Source of the DNA: Auanema rhodensis
Lineage: Eukaryota > Nematoda > Chromadorea > Rhabditida > Rhabditidae
Assembly (NCBI GenBank): GCA_964057225.1
Contig: OZ059900.1
Location: 13,221,638 to 13,285,637 of the forward strand
DNA length: 64,000 nt
Direction of reading: 5' to 3'
Shown: piece after piece, positions 52,275-64,000 of the stretch
Layout of the letters: every line of letters begins with the position of its first letter
Position numbering within the stretch: position 1 is the stretch's first letter
Notes under the pieces: generated by a model
Seen by the model: the letters and a program-made list of their open reading frames with translations, nothing else
Databases searched by the model: none
Told to the model about the DNA's origin: nothing
Translations under genes and position numbers: made by a program

Positions 52275-53117
52275 CAAAACAAATTTGAATATGAACATGA
52301 CGCTTCTTTTACATTATAGTTTGACCCGATAAAGCTTTGTATAGCTTTGTACACTGATCACATATACGGCGATAGGCTAGAACAGTTCATAAGTTTCCTG
52401 AATAGATTTGGTTTAATTACCCAAGTTAGAGGTAGTATCTCAATCTAACCAGAGAACTTCTGAGTTGGAAATACATTTTGGAAAACACACCATGAGTGTG
52501 CAATATTGAAAACTGTCTGTCTTAGTATGATTATATGGCACTATAGATGCCAAAGCAAAACAAATTTGAATATGAACATGACGCTTCTTTTACATTATAG
52601 TTTGACCCGATAAAGCTTTGTATAGCTTTGTACACTGATCACATATACGGCGATAGGCTAGAACAGTTCATAAGTTTCCTGAATAGATTTGGTTTAATTA
52701 CCCAAGTTAGAGGTAGTATCTCAATCTAACCAGAGAACTTCTGAGTTGGAAATACGTTTTGGAAAGCACACCATGAGTGTGCAATATTGAAAACTGTCTG
52801 TCTTAGTATGATTATATGACACTATAGATGCCAAAGCAAAACAAATTTGAATATGAACATGACGCGTCTTTTACATTATAGTTTGACCGGATAAAGCTTT
52901 GTATAGCTTTGTACACTGATCACATATACGGCGATAGGCTAGAACAGTTCATAAGTTTCCTGAATAGATTTGGTTTAATTACCCAAGTTAGAGGTAGTAT
53001 CTCAATCTAACCAGAGAACTTCTGAGTTGGAAATACATTTTGGAAAGCACACCATGAGTGTGCAATATTGAAAACTGTCTGTCTTAGTATGATTATATGA
53101 CACTATAGATGCCAAAG
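52275..53117 (+). repeat. Block M185-M187, short monomers
   Basis: Monomer starts: 52275, 52556, 52837. The first two share GACGCTTC and GACCCGATA. GGAAAACAC and the TATGGCAC tail link 52275 with the truncated unit before it. 52556 has ACGTTTTGG, and 52837 is close to consensus. Confidence 0.9.
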
Positions 53118-55144
53118 CAAAACAAATTTGAATATGAACATGACGCGTCTTTTACATTATAGTTTGACCGGATAAAGCTTTGTATAGCTTTGTATAGCTT
53201 TGTACACTGATCACATATACGGTGATAGACTAGAACAGTTTATAAGTTTCCTGAATAGATTTGGTTTAATTACCCAAGTTAGAGGTAGTATCTCAATCTA
53301 ACCAGAGAACTTCTGAGTTGGAAAAACATTTTGGAAAGCACACCATGAGTGTGCAATATTAAAAACTGTCTGTCTTAGTATGATTATATGACACTATAGA
53401 TGCCAAAGCAAAACAAATTTGAATATGAACATGACGCGTCTTTTACATTATAGTTTGACCGGATAAAGCTTTGTATAGCTTTGTATAGCTTTGTACACTG
53501 ATCACATATACGGTGATAGACTAGAACAGTTTATAAGTTTCCTGAATAGATTTGGTTTAATTACCCAAGTTAGAGGTAGTACCTCAATCTAACCAGAGAA
53601 CTTCTGAGTTGGAAATAAATTTTGGAAAGCACACCATGAGTGTGCAATATTAAAAACTGTCTGTCTTAGTATGATTATATGACACTATAGATGCCAAAGC
53701 AAAACAAATTTGAATATGAACATGACGCGTCTTTTACATTATAGTTTGACCGGATAAAGCTTTGTATAGCTTTGTACACTGATCACATATACGGCGATAG
53801 GCTAGAACAGTTCATAAGTTTCCTGAATAGATTTGGTTTAATTACCCAAGTTAGAGGTAGTATCTCAATCTAACCAGAGAACTTCTGAGTTGGAAATACA
53901 TTTTGGAAAGCACACCATGAGTGTGCAATATTGAAAACTGTCTGTCTTAGTATGATTATATGACACTATAGATGCCAAAGCAAAACAAATTTGAATATGA
54001 ACATGACGCGTCTTTTACATTATAGTTTGACCGGATAAAGCTTTGTATAGCTTTGTATAGCTTTGTACACTGATCACATATACGGTGATAGACTAGAACA
54101 GTTTATAAGTTTCCTGAATAGATTTGGTTTAATTACCCAAGTTAGAGGTAGTATCTCAATCTAACCAGAGAACTTCTGAGTTGGAAAAACATTTTGGAAA
54201 GCACACCATGAGTGTGCAATATTAAAAACTGTCTGTCTTAGTATGATTATATGACACTATAGATGCCAAAGCAAAACAAATTTGAATATGAACATGACGC
54301 GTCTTTTACATTATAGTTTGACCGGATAAAGCTTTGTATAGCTTTGTATAGCTTTGTACACTGATCACATATACGGTGATAGACTAGAACAGTTTATAAG
54401 TTTCCTGAATAGATTTGGTTTAATTACCCAAGTTAGAGGTAGTACCTCAATCTAACCAGAGAACTTCTGAGTTGGAAATAAATTTTGGAAAGCACACCAT
54501 GAGTGTGCAATATTAAAAACTGTCTGTCTTAGTATGATTATATGACACTATAGATGCCAAAGCAAAACAAATTTGAATATGAACATGACGCGTCTTTTAC
54601 ATTATAGTTTGACCGGATAAAGCTTTGTATAGCTTTGTATAGCTTTGTACACTGATCACATATACGGTGATAGACTAGAACAGTTTATAAGTTTCCTGAA
54701 TAGATTTGGTTTAATTACCCAAGTTAGAGGTAGTATCTCAATCTAACCAGAGAACTTCTGAGTTGGAAAAACATTTTGGAAAGCACACCATGAGTGTGCA
54801 ATATTAAAAACTGTCTGTCTTAGTATGATTATATGACACTATAGATGCCAAAGCAAAACAAATTTGAATATGAACATGACGCGTCTTTTACATTATAGTT
54901 TGACCGGATAAAGCTTTGTATAGCTTTGTATAGCTTTGTACACTGATCACATATACGGTGATAGACTAGAACAGTTTATAAGTTTCCTGAATAGATTTGG
55001 TTTAATTACCCAAGTTAGAGGTAGTATCTCAATCTAACCAGAGAACTTCTGAGTTGGAAATACATTTTGGAAAGCACACCATGAGTGTGCAATATTAAAA
55101 ACTGTCTGTCTTAGTATGATTATATAACACTATAGATGCCAAAG
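53118..55144 (+). repeat. Block M188-M194, GGAAAAACATT / AGTACCTC pairs
   Basis: Monomer starts: 53118, 53409, 53700, 53981, 54272, 54563, 54854. GGAAAAACATT units (53118, 53981, 54563) are followed by AGTACCTC units (53409, 54272), and one short consensus-like unit (53700) separates the first two rounds. The first round is 863 bp and the second 582 bp. All except 53700 carry ACGGTGATAGAC and ATTAAAAAC. 54854 ends in ATAACAC. Confidence 0.9.
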
Positions 55145-56569
55145 CAAAACAAATTTGAATATGAACATAACGCGTCTTTTACATTATAGTTTGACCGGAT
55201 AAAGCTTTGTATAGCTTTGTACACTGATCACATATACGGCGATAGGCTAGAACAGTTCATAAGTTTACTGGATAGATTTGGTTTAATTACCCAAGTTAGA
55301 GGTAGTATCTCAATCTAACCAGAGAACTTCTGAGTTGGAAATACATTTTGAAAAGCCCACCATGAGTGTGCAATATTGAAAACTGTCTGTTTTAGTATGA
55401 TTATATGACACTATAGATGCCAAAGCAAAACAAATTTGAATATGAACATGACGCGTCTTTTACATTATAGTTTGACCGGATAAAGCTTTGTATAGCTTTG
55501 TACACTGATCACATATACGGCGATAGGCTAGAACAGTTCATAAGTTTACTGGATAGATTTGGTTTAATTACCCAAGTTAGAGGTAGTATCTCAATCTAAC
55601 CAGAGAACTTCTGAGTTGGAAATACATTTTGGAAAGCACACCATGAGTGTGCAATATTGAAAACTGTCTGTCTTAGTATGATTATATGACACTATAGATG
55701 CCAAAGCAAAACAAATTTGAATATGAACATGACGCGTCTTTTACATTATAGTTTGACCGGATAAAGCTTTGTATAGCTTTGTATAGCTTTGTACACTGAT
55801 CACATATACGGCGATAGGCTAGAACAGTTCATAAGTTTACTGAATAGATATGGTTTAATTACCCAAGTTAGAGGTAGTATCTCAATCTAACCAGAGAACT
55901 TCTGAGTTGGAAATACATTTTGGAAAGCACACCATGAGTGTGCAATATTGAAAACTGTCTGTCTTAGTATGATTATATGACACTATAGATGCCAAAGCAA
56001 AACAAATTTGAATATGAACATGACGCGTCTTTTACATTATAGTTAGACCGGATAAAGCTTTGTATAGCTTTGTATAGCTTTGTACACTGATCACATATAC
56101 GGCGATAGGCTAGAACAGTTCATAAGTTTACTGGATAGATATGGTTTAATTACCCAAGTTAGAGGTAGTATCTCAATCTAACCAGAGAACTTCTGAGTTG
56201 GAAATACATTTTGGAAAGCACACCATGAGTGTGCAATATTGAAAACTGTCTGTCTTAGTATGATTATATGACACTATAGATGCCAAAGCAAAACAAATTT
56301 GAATATGAACATGACGCGTCTTTTACATTATAGTTAGACCGGATAAAGCTTTGTATAGCTTTGTACACTGATCACATATACGGCGATAGGCTAGAACAGT
56401 TCATAAGTTTCCTGGATAGATTTGGTTTAATTACCCAAGTTAGAGGTAGTATCTCAATCTAACCAGAGAACTTCTGAGTTGGAAATACATTTTGGAAAGC
56501 ACACCATGAGTGTGCAATATTAAAAACTGTCTGTCTTAGTATGATTATATGACACTATAGATGCCAAAG
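55145..56569 (+). repeat. Block M195-M199, ACTGGATAG and TAGTTAGACC monomers
   Basis: Monomer starts: 55145, 55426, 55707, 55998, 56289. 55145 has several private changes (GAACATAACGCG, TTGAAAAGCCCACC, CTGTTTTAG). 55707 and 55998 carry GATAGATATGG. 55998 and 56289 carry TAGTTAGACC. ACGGTGAT does not appear again after 54854. Confidence 0.88.
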
Positions 56570-58295
56570 CAAAACAAATTTGAATATGAACATGACTCGT
56601 CTTTTACATTATAATTTGACGGGATAAAGCTTTGTATAGCTTTGTATAGCTTTGTACACTGATCACATATACGGCGATAGGCTAGAACAGTTTATAAGTT
56701 TCCTGAATAGATTTGGTTTAATTACCCAAGTTAGAGGTAGTATCTCAATCTAACCAGAGAACTTCTGAGTTGGAAATACATTTTGGAAAGCACACCACGA
56801 GTGTGCAATATTGAAAACTGTCTGTCTTAGTATGATTATATGACACTATAAATGCCAAAGCAAAACAAATTTGAATATGAACATGACGCGTCTTTTACAT
56901 TATAGTTTGACCGGATAAAGCTTTGTATAGCTTTGTATAGCTTTGTACACTGATCACATATACGGCGATAGGCTAGAACAGTTCATAAGTTTCCTGGATA
57001 GATTTGGTTTAATTACCCAAGTTAGAGGTAGTATCTCAATCTAACCAGAGAACTTCTGAGTTGGAAATACATTTTGGAAAGCACACCATGAGTGTGCAAT
57101 ATTGAAAACTGTCTGTCTTAGTATGATTATATGACACTATAGATGCCAAAGCAAAACAAATTTGAATATGAACATGACGCGTCTTTTACATTATAGTTTG
57201 ACCGGATAAAGCTTTGTATAGCTTTGTACACTGATCACATATACGGCGATAGGCTAGAACAGTTCATAAGTTTCCTGGATAGATTTGGTTTAATTACCCA
57301 AGTTAGAGGTAGTATCTCAATCTAACCAGAGAACTTCTGAGTTGGAAATACATTTTGGAAAGCACACCATGAGTGTGCAATATTAAAAACTGTCTGTCTT
57401 AGTATGATTATATGACACTATAGATGCCAAAGCAAAACAAATTTGAATATGAACATGACGCGTCTTTTACATTATAATTTGACGGGATAAAGCTTTGTAT
57501 AGCTTTGTATAGCTTTGTACACTGATCACATATACGGCGATAGGCTAGAACAGTTTATAAGTTTCCTGAATAGATTTGGTTTAATTACCCAAGTTAGAGG
57601 TAGTATCTCAATCTAACCAGAGAACTTCTGAGTTGGAAATACATTTTGGAAAGCACACCACGAGTGTGCAATATTGAAAACTGTCTGTCTTAGTATGATT
57701 ATATGACACTATAAATGCCAAAGCAAAACAAATTTGAATATGAACATGACGCGTCTTTTACATTATAGTTTGACCGGATAAAGCTTTGTATAGCTTTGTA
57801 TAGCTTTGTACACTGATCACATATACGGCGATAGGCTAGAACAGTTCATAAGTTTCCTGGATAGATTTGGTTTAATTACCCAAGTTAGAGGTAGTATCTC
57901 AATCTAACCAGAGAACTTCTGAGTTGGAAATACATTTTGGAAAGCACACCATGAGTGTGCAATATTGAAAACTGTCTGTCTTAGTATGATTATATGACAC
58001 TATAGATGCCAAAGCAAAACAAATTTGAATATGAACATGACGCGTCTTTTACATTATAGTTTGACCGGATAAAGCTTTGTATAGCTTTGTACACTGATCA
58101 CATATACGGCGATAGGCTAGAACAGTTCATAAGTTTCCTGGATAGATTTGGTTTAATTACCCAAGTTAGAGGTAGTATCTCAATCTAACCAGAGAACTTC
58201 TGAGTTGGAAATACATTTTGGAAAGCACACCATGAGTGTGCAATATTGAAAACTGTCTGTCTTAGTATGATTATATGACACTATAGATGCCAAAG
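56570..58295 (+). repeat. 863 bp trimer HOR, two tandem copies
   Basis: Starts: 56570, 56861, 57152 and 57433, 57724, 58015, lengths L-L-S. Order: ATAATTTGACGGG with TTTATAAG, CACGAG and ATAAATGCC; a long CCTGGATAG unit; a short CCTGGATAG unit. I noticed two differences between copies: GACTCGTC at 56570 versus GACGCGTC, and ATTAAAAAC at 57152 versus ATTGAAAAC. Confidence 0.92.
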
Positions 58296-61200
58296 CAAAA
58301 CAAATTTGAATATGAACATGACGCGTCTTTTACATTATAATTTGACGGGATAAAGCTTTGTATAGCTTTGTATAGCTTTGTACACTGATCACATATACGG
58401 CGATAGGCTAGAACAGTTCATAAGTTTACTGGATAGATATGGTTTAATTACCCAAGTTAGAGGTAGTATCTCAATCTAACCAGAGAACTTCTGAGTTGGA
58501 AATACATTTTGGAAAGCACACCATGAGTGTGCAATATTGAAAACTGTCTATCTTAGTATGATTATATGACACTATAGATGCCAAAGCAAAACAAATTTGA
58601 ATATGAACATGACGCGTCTTTTACATTATAGTTAGACCGGATAAAGCTTTGTATAGCTTTGTACACTGATCACATATACGGCGATAGGCTAGAACAGTTC
58701 ATAAGTTTCCTGGATAGATTTGGTTTAATTACCCAAGTTAGAGGTAGTATCTCAATCTAACCAGAGAACTTCTGAGTTGGAAATACATTTTGGAAAGCAC
58801 ACCATGAGTGTGCAATATTGAAAACTGTCTGTCTTAGTATGATTATATGACACTATAGATGCCAAAGCAAAACAAATTTGAATATGAACATGACGCGTCT
58901 TTTACATTATAATTTGACGGGATAAAGCTTTGTATAGCTTTGTATAGCTTTGTACACTGATCACATATACGGCGATAGGCTAGAACAGTTTATAAGTTTC
59001 CTGAATAGATTTGGTTTAATTACCCAAGTTAGAGGTAGTATCTCAATCTAACCAGAGAACTTCTGAGTTGGAAATACATTTTGGAAAGCACACCATGAGT
59101 GTGCAATATTGAAAACTGTCTGTCTTAGTATGATTATATGACACTATAAATGCCAAAGCAAAACAAATTTGAATATGAACATGACGCGTCTTTTACATTA
59201 TAGTTTGACCGGATAAAGCTTTGTATAGCTTTGTATAGCTTTGTACACTGATCACATATACGGCGATAGGCTAGAACAGTTCATAAGTTTCCTGGATAGA
59301 TTTGGTTTAATTACCCAAGTTAGAGGTAGTATCTCAATCTAACCAGAGAACTTCTGAGTTGGAAATACATTTTGGAAAGCACACCATGAGTGTGCAATAT
59401 TGAAAACTGTCTGTCTTAGTATGATTATATGACACTATAGATGCCAAAGCAAAACAAATTTGAATATGAACATGACGCGTCTTTTACATTGTAGTTTGAC
59501 CGGATAAAGCTTTGTATAGCTTTGTACACTGATCACATATACGGCGAGAGGCTAGAACAGTTTATAAGTTTCCTGAATAGATTTGGTTTAATTACCCAAG
59601 TTAGAGGTAGTATCTCAATCTAACCAGAGAACTTCTGAGTTGGAAATACATTTTGGAAAGCACACCATGAGTGTGCAATATTGAAAACTGTCTGTCTTAG
59701 TATGATTATATGACACTATAGATGCCAAAGCAATATAAATTTGAATATGAACATGACGCGTCTTTTACATTATAGTTTGACCGGATAAAGCTTTGTATAG
59801 CTTTGTATAGCTTTGTACACTGATCACATATACGGCGATAGGCTAGAACAGTTCATAAGTTTCCTGGATAGATTTGGTTTAATTACCCAAGTTAGAGGTA
59901 GTATCTCAATCTAACCAGAGAACTTCTGAGTTGGAAATACATTTTGGAAAGCACACCATGAGTGTGCAATATTAAAAACTGTCTGTCTTAGTATGATTAT
60001 ATGACACTATAGATGCCAAAGCAAAACAAATTTGAATATGAACATGACGCGTCTTTTACATTATAGTTTGACCTGATAAAGCTTTGTATAGCTTTGTATA
60101 GCTTTGTACACTGATCACATATACGGCGAGAGGCTAGAACAGTTTATAAGTTTCCTGAATAGATTTGGTTTAATTACCCAAGTTAGAGGTAGTATCTCAA
60201 TCTAACCAGAGAACTTCTGAGTTGGAAATACATTTTGGAAAGCACACCATGAGTGTGCAATATTAAAAACTGTCTGTCTTAGTATGATTATATGACACTA
60301 TAGATGCCAAAGCAAAACAAATTTGAATATGAAGATGACGCGTCTTTTACATTGTAGTTTGACCGGATGAAGCTTTGTATAGCTTTGTACACTGATCACA
60401 TATACGGCGATAGGCTAGAACAGTTCATAAGTTTCCTGGATAGATTTGGTTTAATTACCCAAGTTAGAGGTAGTATCTCAATCTAACCAGAGAACTTCTG
60501 AGTTGGAAATACATTTTGGAAAGCACACCATGAGTGTGCAATATTGAAAACTGTCTGTCTTAGTATGATTATATGACACTATAGATGCCAAAGCAAAACA
60601 AATTTGAATATGAACATGACGCGTCTTTTACATTATAGTTAGACCGGATAAAGCTTTGTATAGCTTTGTACACTGATCACATATACGGCGATAGGCTAGA
60701 ACAGTTCATAAGTTTCCTGGATAGATTTGGTTTAATTACCCAAGTTAGAGGTAGTATCTCAATCTAACCAGAGAACTTCTGAGTTGGAAATACATTTTGG
60801 AAAGCACACCATGAGTGTGCAATATTGAAAACTGTCTGTCTTAGTATGATTATATGACACTATAGATGCCAAAGCAAAACAAATTTGAATATGAACATGA
60901 CGCGTCTTTTACATTATAGTTTGACCGGATAAAGCTTTGTATAGCTTTGTATAGCTTTGTACACTGATCACATATACGGCGATAGGCTAGAACAGTTCAT
61001 AAGTTTCCTGGATAGATTTGGTTTAATTACCCAAGTTAGAGGTAGTATCTCAATCTAACCAGAGAACTTCTGAGTTGGAAATACATTTTGGAAAGCACAC
61101 CATGAGTGTGCAATATTAAAAACTGTCTGTCTTAGTATGATTATATGACACTATAGATGCCAAAGCAAAACAAATTTGAATATGAACATGACGCGTCTTT

Positions 61201-62028
61201 TACATTATAATTTGACGGTATAAAGCTTTGTATAGCTTTGTATAGCTTTGTACACTGATCACATATACGGCGATAGGCTAGAACAGTTCATAAGTTTACT
61301 GAATAGATATGGTTTAATTACCCAAGTTAGAGGTAGTATCTCAATCTAACCAGAGAACTTCTGAGTTGGAAATACATTTTGGAAAGCACACCATGAGTGT
61401 GCAATATTGAAAACTGTCTGTCTTAGTATGATTATATGACACTATAGATGCCAAAGCAAAACAAATTTGAATATGAACATGACGCGTCTTTTACATTATA
61501 GTTAGACCGGATAAAGCTTTGTATAGCTTTGTACACTGATCACATATACGGCGATAGGCTAGAACAGTTCATAAGTTTCCTGGATAGATTTGGTTTAATT
61601 ACCCAAGTTAGAGGTAGTATCTCAATCTAACCAGAGAACTTCTGAGTTGGAAATACATTTTGGAAAGCACACCATGAGTGTGCAATATTAAAAACTGTCT
61701 GTCTTAGTATGATTATATGACACTATAGATGCCAAAGCAAAACAAATTTGAATATGAACATGACGCGTCTTTTACATTATAGTTTGACCGGATAAAGCTT
61801 TGTATAGCTTTGTATAGCTTTGTACACTGATCACATATACGGCGATAGGCTAGAACAGTTCATAAGTTTCCTGGATAGATTTGGTTTAATTACCCAAGTT
61901 AGAGGTAGTACCTCAATCTAACCAGAGAACTTCTGAGTTGGAAATACATTTTGGAAAGCACACCATGAGTGTGCAATATTAAAAACTGTCTGTCTTAGTA
62001 TGATTATATGACACTATAGATGCCAAAG
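58296..62028 (+). repeat. Block M206-M218, trimer-derived and rearranged units
   Basis: Starts: 58296, 58587, 58868, 59159, 59450, 59731, 60022, 60313, 60594, 60875, 61166, 61457, 61738. The pair 58296-58867 (ATAATTTGACG with GATAGATATGG, then TAGTTAGACC) recurs at 61166-61737, offset by 2870 bp. 58868-59730 is a trimer of 863 bp, although CACGAG is CATGAG here and the third unit is altered (CATTGTAG, CGGCGAGAGG). 60022 has ACCTGATA with CGAGAGG; 60313 has GAAGATGAC, CATTGTAG and GGATGAAG. Head CAATATAAAT at 59731 is private. Confidence 0.88.
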
Positions 62029-63754
62029 CAAAACAAATTTGAATATGAACATGACGCGTCTTTTACATTATAATTTGACGGGATAAAGCTTTGTATAGCT
62101 TTGTATAGCTTTGTACACTGATCACATATACGGCGATAGGCTAGAACAGTTTATAAGTTTCCTGAATAGATTTGGTTTAATTACCCAAGTTAGAGGTAGT
62201 ATCTCAATCTAACCAGAGAACTTCTGAGTTGGAAATACATTTTGGAAAGCACACCACGAGTGTGCAATATTGAAAACTGTCTGTCTTAGTATGATTATAT
62301 GACACTATAAATGCCAAAGCAAAACAAATTTGAATATGAACATGACGCGTCTTTTACATTATAGTTTGACCGGATAAAGCTTTGTATAGCTTTGTATAGC
62401 TTTGTACACTGATCACATATACGGCGATAGGCTAGAACAGTTCATAAGTTTCCTGGATAGATTTGGTTTAATTACCCAAGTTAGAGGTAGTATCTCAATC
62501 TAACCAGAGAACTTCTGAGTTGGAAATACATTTTGGAAAGCACACCATGAGTGTGCAATATTGAAAACTGTCTGTCTTAGTATGATTATATGACACTATA
62601 GATGCCAAAGCAAAACAAATTAGAATATGAACATGACGCGTCTTTTACATTGTAGTTTGACCGGATAAAGCTTTGTATAGCTTTGTACACTGATCACATA
62701 TACGGCGATAGGCTAGAACAGTTCATAAGTTTCCTGGATAGATTTGGTTTAATTACCCAAGTTAGAGGTAGTATCTCAATCTAACCAGAGAACTTCTGAG
62801 TTGGAAATACATTTTGGAAAGCACACCATGAGTGTGCAATATTGAAAACTGTCTGTCTTAGTATGATTATATGACACTATAGATGCCAAAGCAAAACAAA
62901 TTTGAATATGAACATGACGCGTCTTTTACATTATAGTTTGACCGGATAAAGCTTTGTATAGCTTTGTATAGCTTTGTACACTGATCACATATACGGCGAT
63001 AGGCTAGAACAGTTCATAAGTTTCCTGAATAGATTTGGTTTAATTACCCAAGTTAGAGGTAGTATCTCAATCTAACCAGAGAACTTCTGAGTTGGAAATA
63101 CATTTTGGAAAGCACACCATGAGTGTGCAATATTAAAAACTGTCTGTCTTAGTATGATTATATGACACTATAGATGCCAAAGCAAAACAAATTTGAATAT
63201 GAACATGACGCGTCTTTCACATTATAGTTTGACCTGATAAAGCTTTGGATAGCTTTGTACACTGATCACATATACGGCGAGAGGCTAGAACAGTTTATAA
63301 GTTTCCTGAATTGATTTGGTTTAATTACCCAAGTTAGAGGTAGTATCTCAATCTAACCAGAGAACTTCTGAGTTGGAAATACATTTTGGAAAGCACACCA
63401 CGAGTGTGCAATATTGAAAACTGTCTGTCTTAGTATGATTATATGACACTATAGATGCCAAAGCAAAACAAATTTGAATATGAACATGACGCGTCTTTTA
63501 CATTATAGTTTGACCGGATAAAGCTTTGTATAGCTTTGTATAGCTTTGTACACTGATCACATATACGGCGATAGGCTAGAACAGTTCATAAGTTTCCTGG
63601 ATAGATTTGGTTTAATTACCCAAGTTAGAGGTAGTATCTCAATCTAACCAGAGAACTTCTGAGTTGGAAATACATTTTGGAAAGCACACCATGAGTGTGC
63701 AATATTGAAAACTGTCTGTCTTAGTATGATTATATGACACTATAGATGCCAAAG
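62029..63754 (+). repeat. Block M219-M224, trimer copy plus relatives
   Basis: Starts: 62029, 62320, 62611, 62892, 63183, 63464. 62029-62891 is again L-L-S, 863 bp, with ATAATTTGACGGG, CACGAG and ATAAATGCC in the first unit, like 56570 and 57433. 62611 has CAAATTAGAATATG and CATTGTAG. 63183 has CTTTCAC, ACCTGATA, a TTGGATAGC decamer, CGAGAGG and GAATTGATT. Confidence 0.9.
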
Positions 63755-64000
63755 CAAAACAAATTTGAATATGAAGATGACGCGTCTTTTACATTGTAGT
63801 TTGACCGGATGAAGCTTTGTATAGCTTTGTACACTGATCACATATACGGCGATAGGCTAGAACAGTTCATAAGTTTCCTGGATAGATTTGGTTTAATTAC
63901 CCAAGTTAGAGGTAGTATCTCAATCTAACCAGAGAACTTCTGAGTTGGAAATACATTTTGGAAAGCACACCATGAGTGTGCAATATTGAAAACTGTCTGT
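63755..64000 (+). repeat. Last monomer M225, cut by the window edge
   Basis: 246 bp of a short monomer with GAAGATGAC, CATTGTAG and GGATGAAG, the same set of changes as 60313, 3442 bp upstream. The array continues beyond the window. Confidence 0.93.

Larger units (their letters stand above)
1..64000 (+). repeat. Satellite DNA array, 281/291 bp monomer, whole window
   Basis: The sequence repeats head to tail from the first to the last base with a period of 281 bp (for example CAAAACAAAT starts at 1, 282, 563, 844) or 291 bp. No monomer is inverted and no unrelated sequence interrupts the array. By tracking monomer starts I count 113 units of 281 bp, 106 of 291 bp and one of 287 bp up to 63754, plus two junctions where monomers are truncated and a last, incomplete unit. 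The consensus is about 36% GC. Long, same-orientation arrays with higher-order repeats are typical of centromeric or pericentromeric satellites in eukaryotes. That location is inferred, because no flanking sequence is present. The satellite family is not one I recognise. Confidence 0.98.

Noticed and set aside
1-64000. Protein-coding genes
   Set aside because: On the consensus, stop codons recur in all six frames. The longest open stretches I could find span roughly 50-75 codons and depend on monomer variants. Open frames recur only because the repeat recurs, and 281 bp is not a multiple of three.
1-64000. CRISPR array or other prokaryotic direct-repeat system
   Set aside because: The whole 281/291 bp unit repeats; there are no unique spacers between short repeats and no associated genes.
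1-64000. 5S rDNA, tRNA or other RNA gene cluster
   Set aside because: The period could suit a 5S array, but I see no 5S-like internal control region, tRNA boxes or T-run terminator that would support one.
1-64000. Tandem transposon or LTR fragment
   Set aside because: No terminal repeats, target-site duplications, polyA tail or coding remnant are visible. An origin from a mobile element cannot be excluded but is not supported.
1-64000. Telomeric repeats or microsatellite tracts
   Set aside because: No short-motif runs are present beyond the two or three decamers in each monomer.
1-64000. A new defence, mobile or regulatory system
   Set aside because: Nothing beyond satellite repeats is visible. 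The interesting content is the organisation and evolution of the array.

Overview
The whole window is one uninterrupted tandem array of a satellite DNA. Every base belongs to a head-to-tail monomer of 281 or 291 bp, all in the same orientation. I count 225 monomers (numbered M1-M225 here; two are truncated at internal junctions and the last is cut by the window edge). Up to 63754 there are 113 monomers of 281 bp, 106 of 291 bp and one of 287 bp. The 10 bp difference is a third copy of a decamer (AGCTTTGTAT) that otherwise occurs twice. The consensus is about 36% GC. I found no gene, RNA gene, transposon, CRISPR array or single-copy segment, and both window edges lie inside the array, so it is longer than 64 kb.

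This points to constitutive heterochromatin of a eukaryotic nuclear chromosome: a centromere, pericentromere or subtelomeric/interstitial block. I do not recognise the monomer and cannot name the taxon.

Layout, from shared diagnostic variants. 1-1124: edge block. 1125-7466: two complete copies of an 11-monomer, 3171 bp higher-order repeat (HOR). 7467-10637: a third 3171 bp span that starts like the HOR but then diverges. 10638-17822: mixed and rearranged units, including a dimeric 582 bp HOR (14351-16949). 17823-24646: an 8-monomer, 2268 bp HOR (20111 and 22379) preceded by a 7-monomer relative. 24647-35330: a domain of 281 bp monomers only, mixing a GACTTGTTAAAG/TACCCTG subtype with an ATTCGG subtype, with a 6-monomer 1686 bp HOR at 28306. 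35331-45520: short HORs and an internal deletion at 38112. 45521-52090: a domain rich in 291 bp monomers carrying ACGGTGAT. 52091-55144: a deletion junction and a repeated two/three-monomer motif. 55145-64000: a CTGGATAG-rich domain with 863 bp trimer units.

The pattern (local HORs, chimeric monomers, shifted block duplications, two deletion junctions) is what unequal crossover and gene conversion produce in a homogenising array. I found no evidence for a new protein-coding or RNA-based system. The items most worth a second look are the HOR architecture, the decamer length switch, the CpG site seen in CG, TG and CA states, the conserved dyad symmetries, and the sharp subtype domains.
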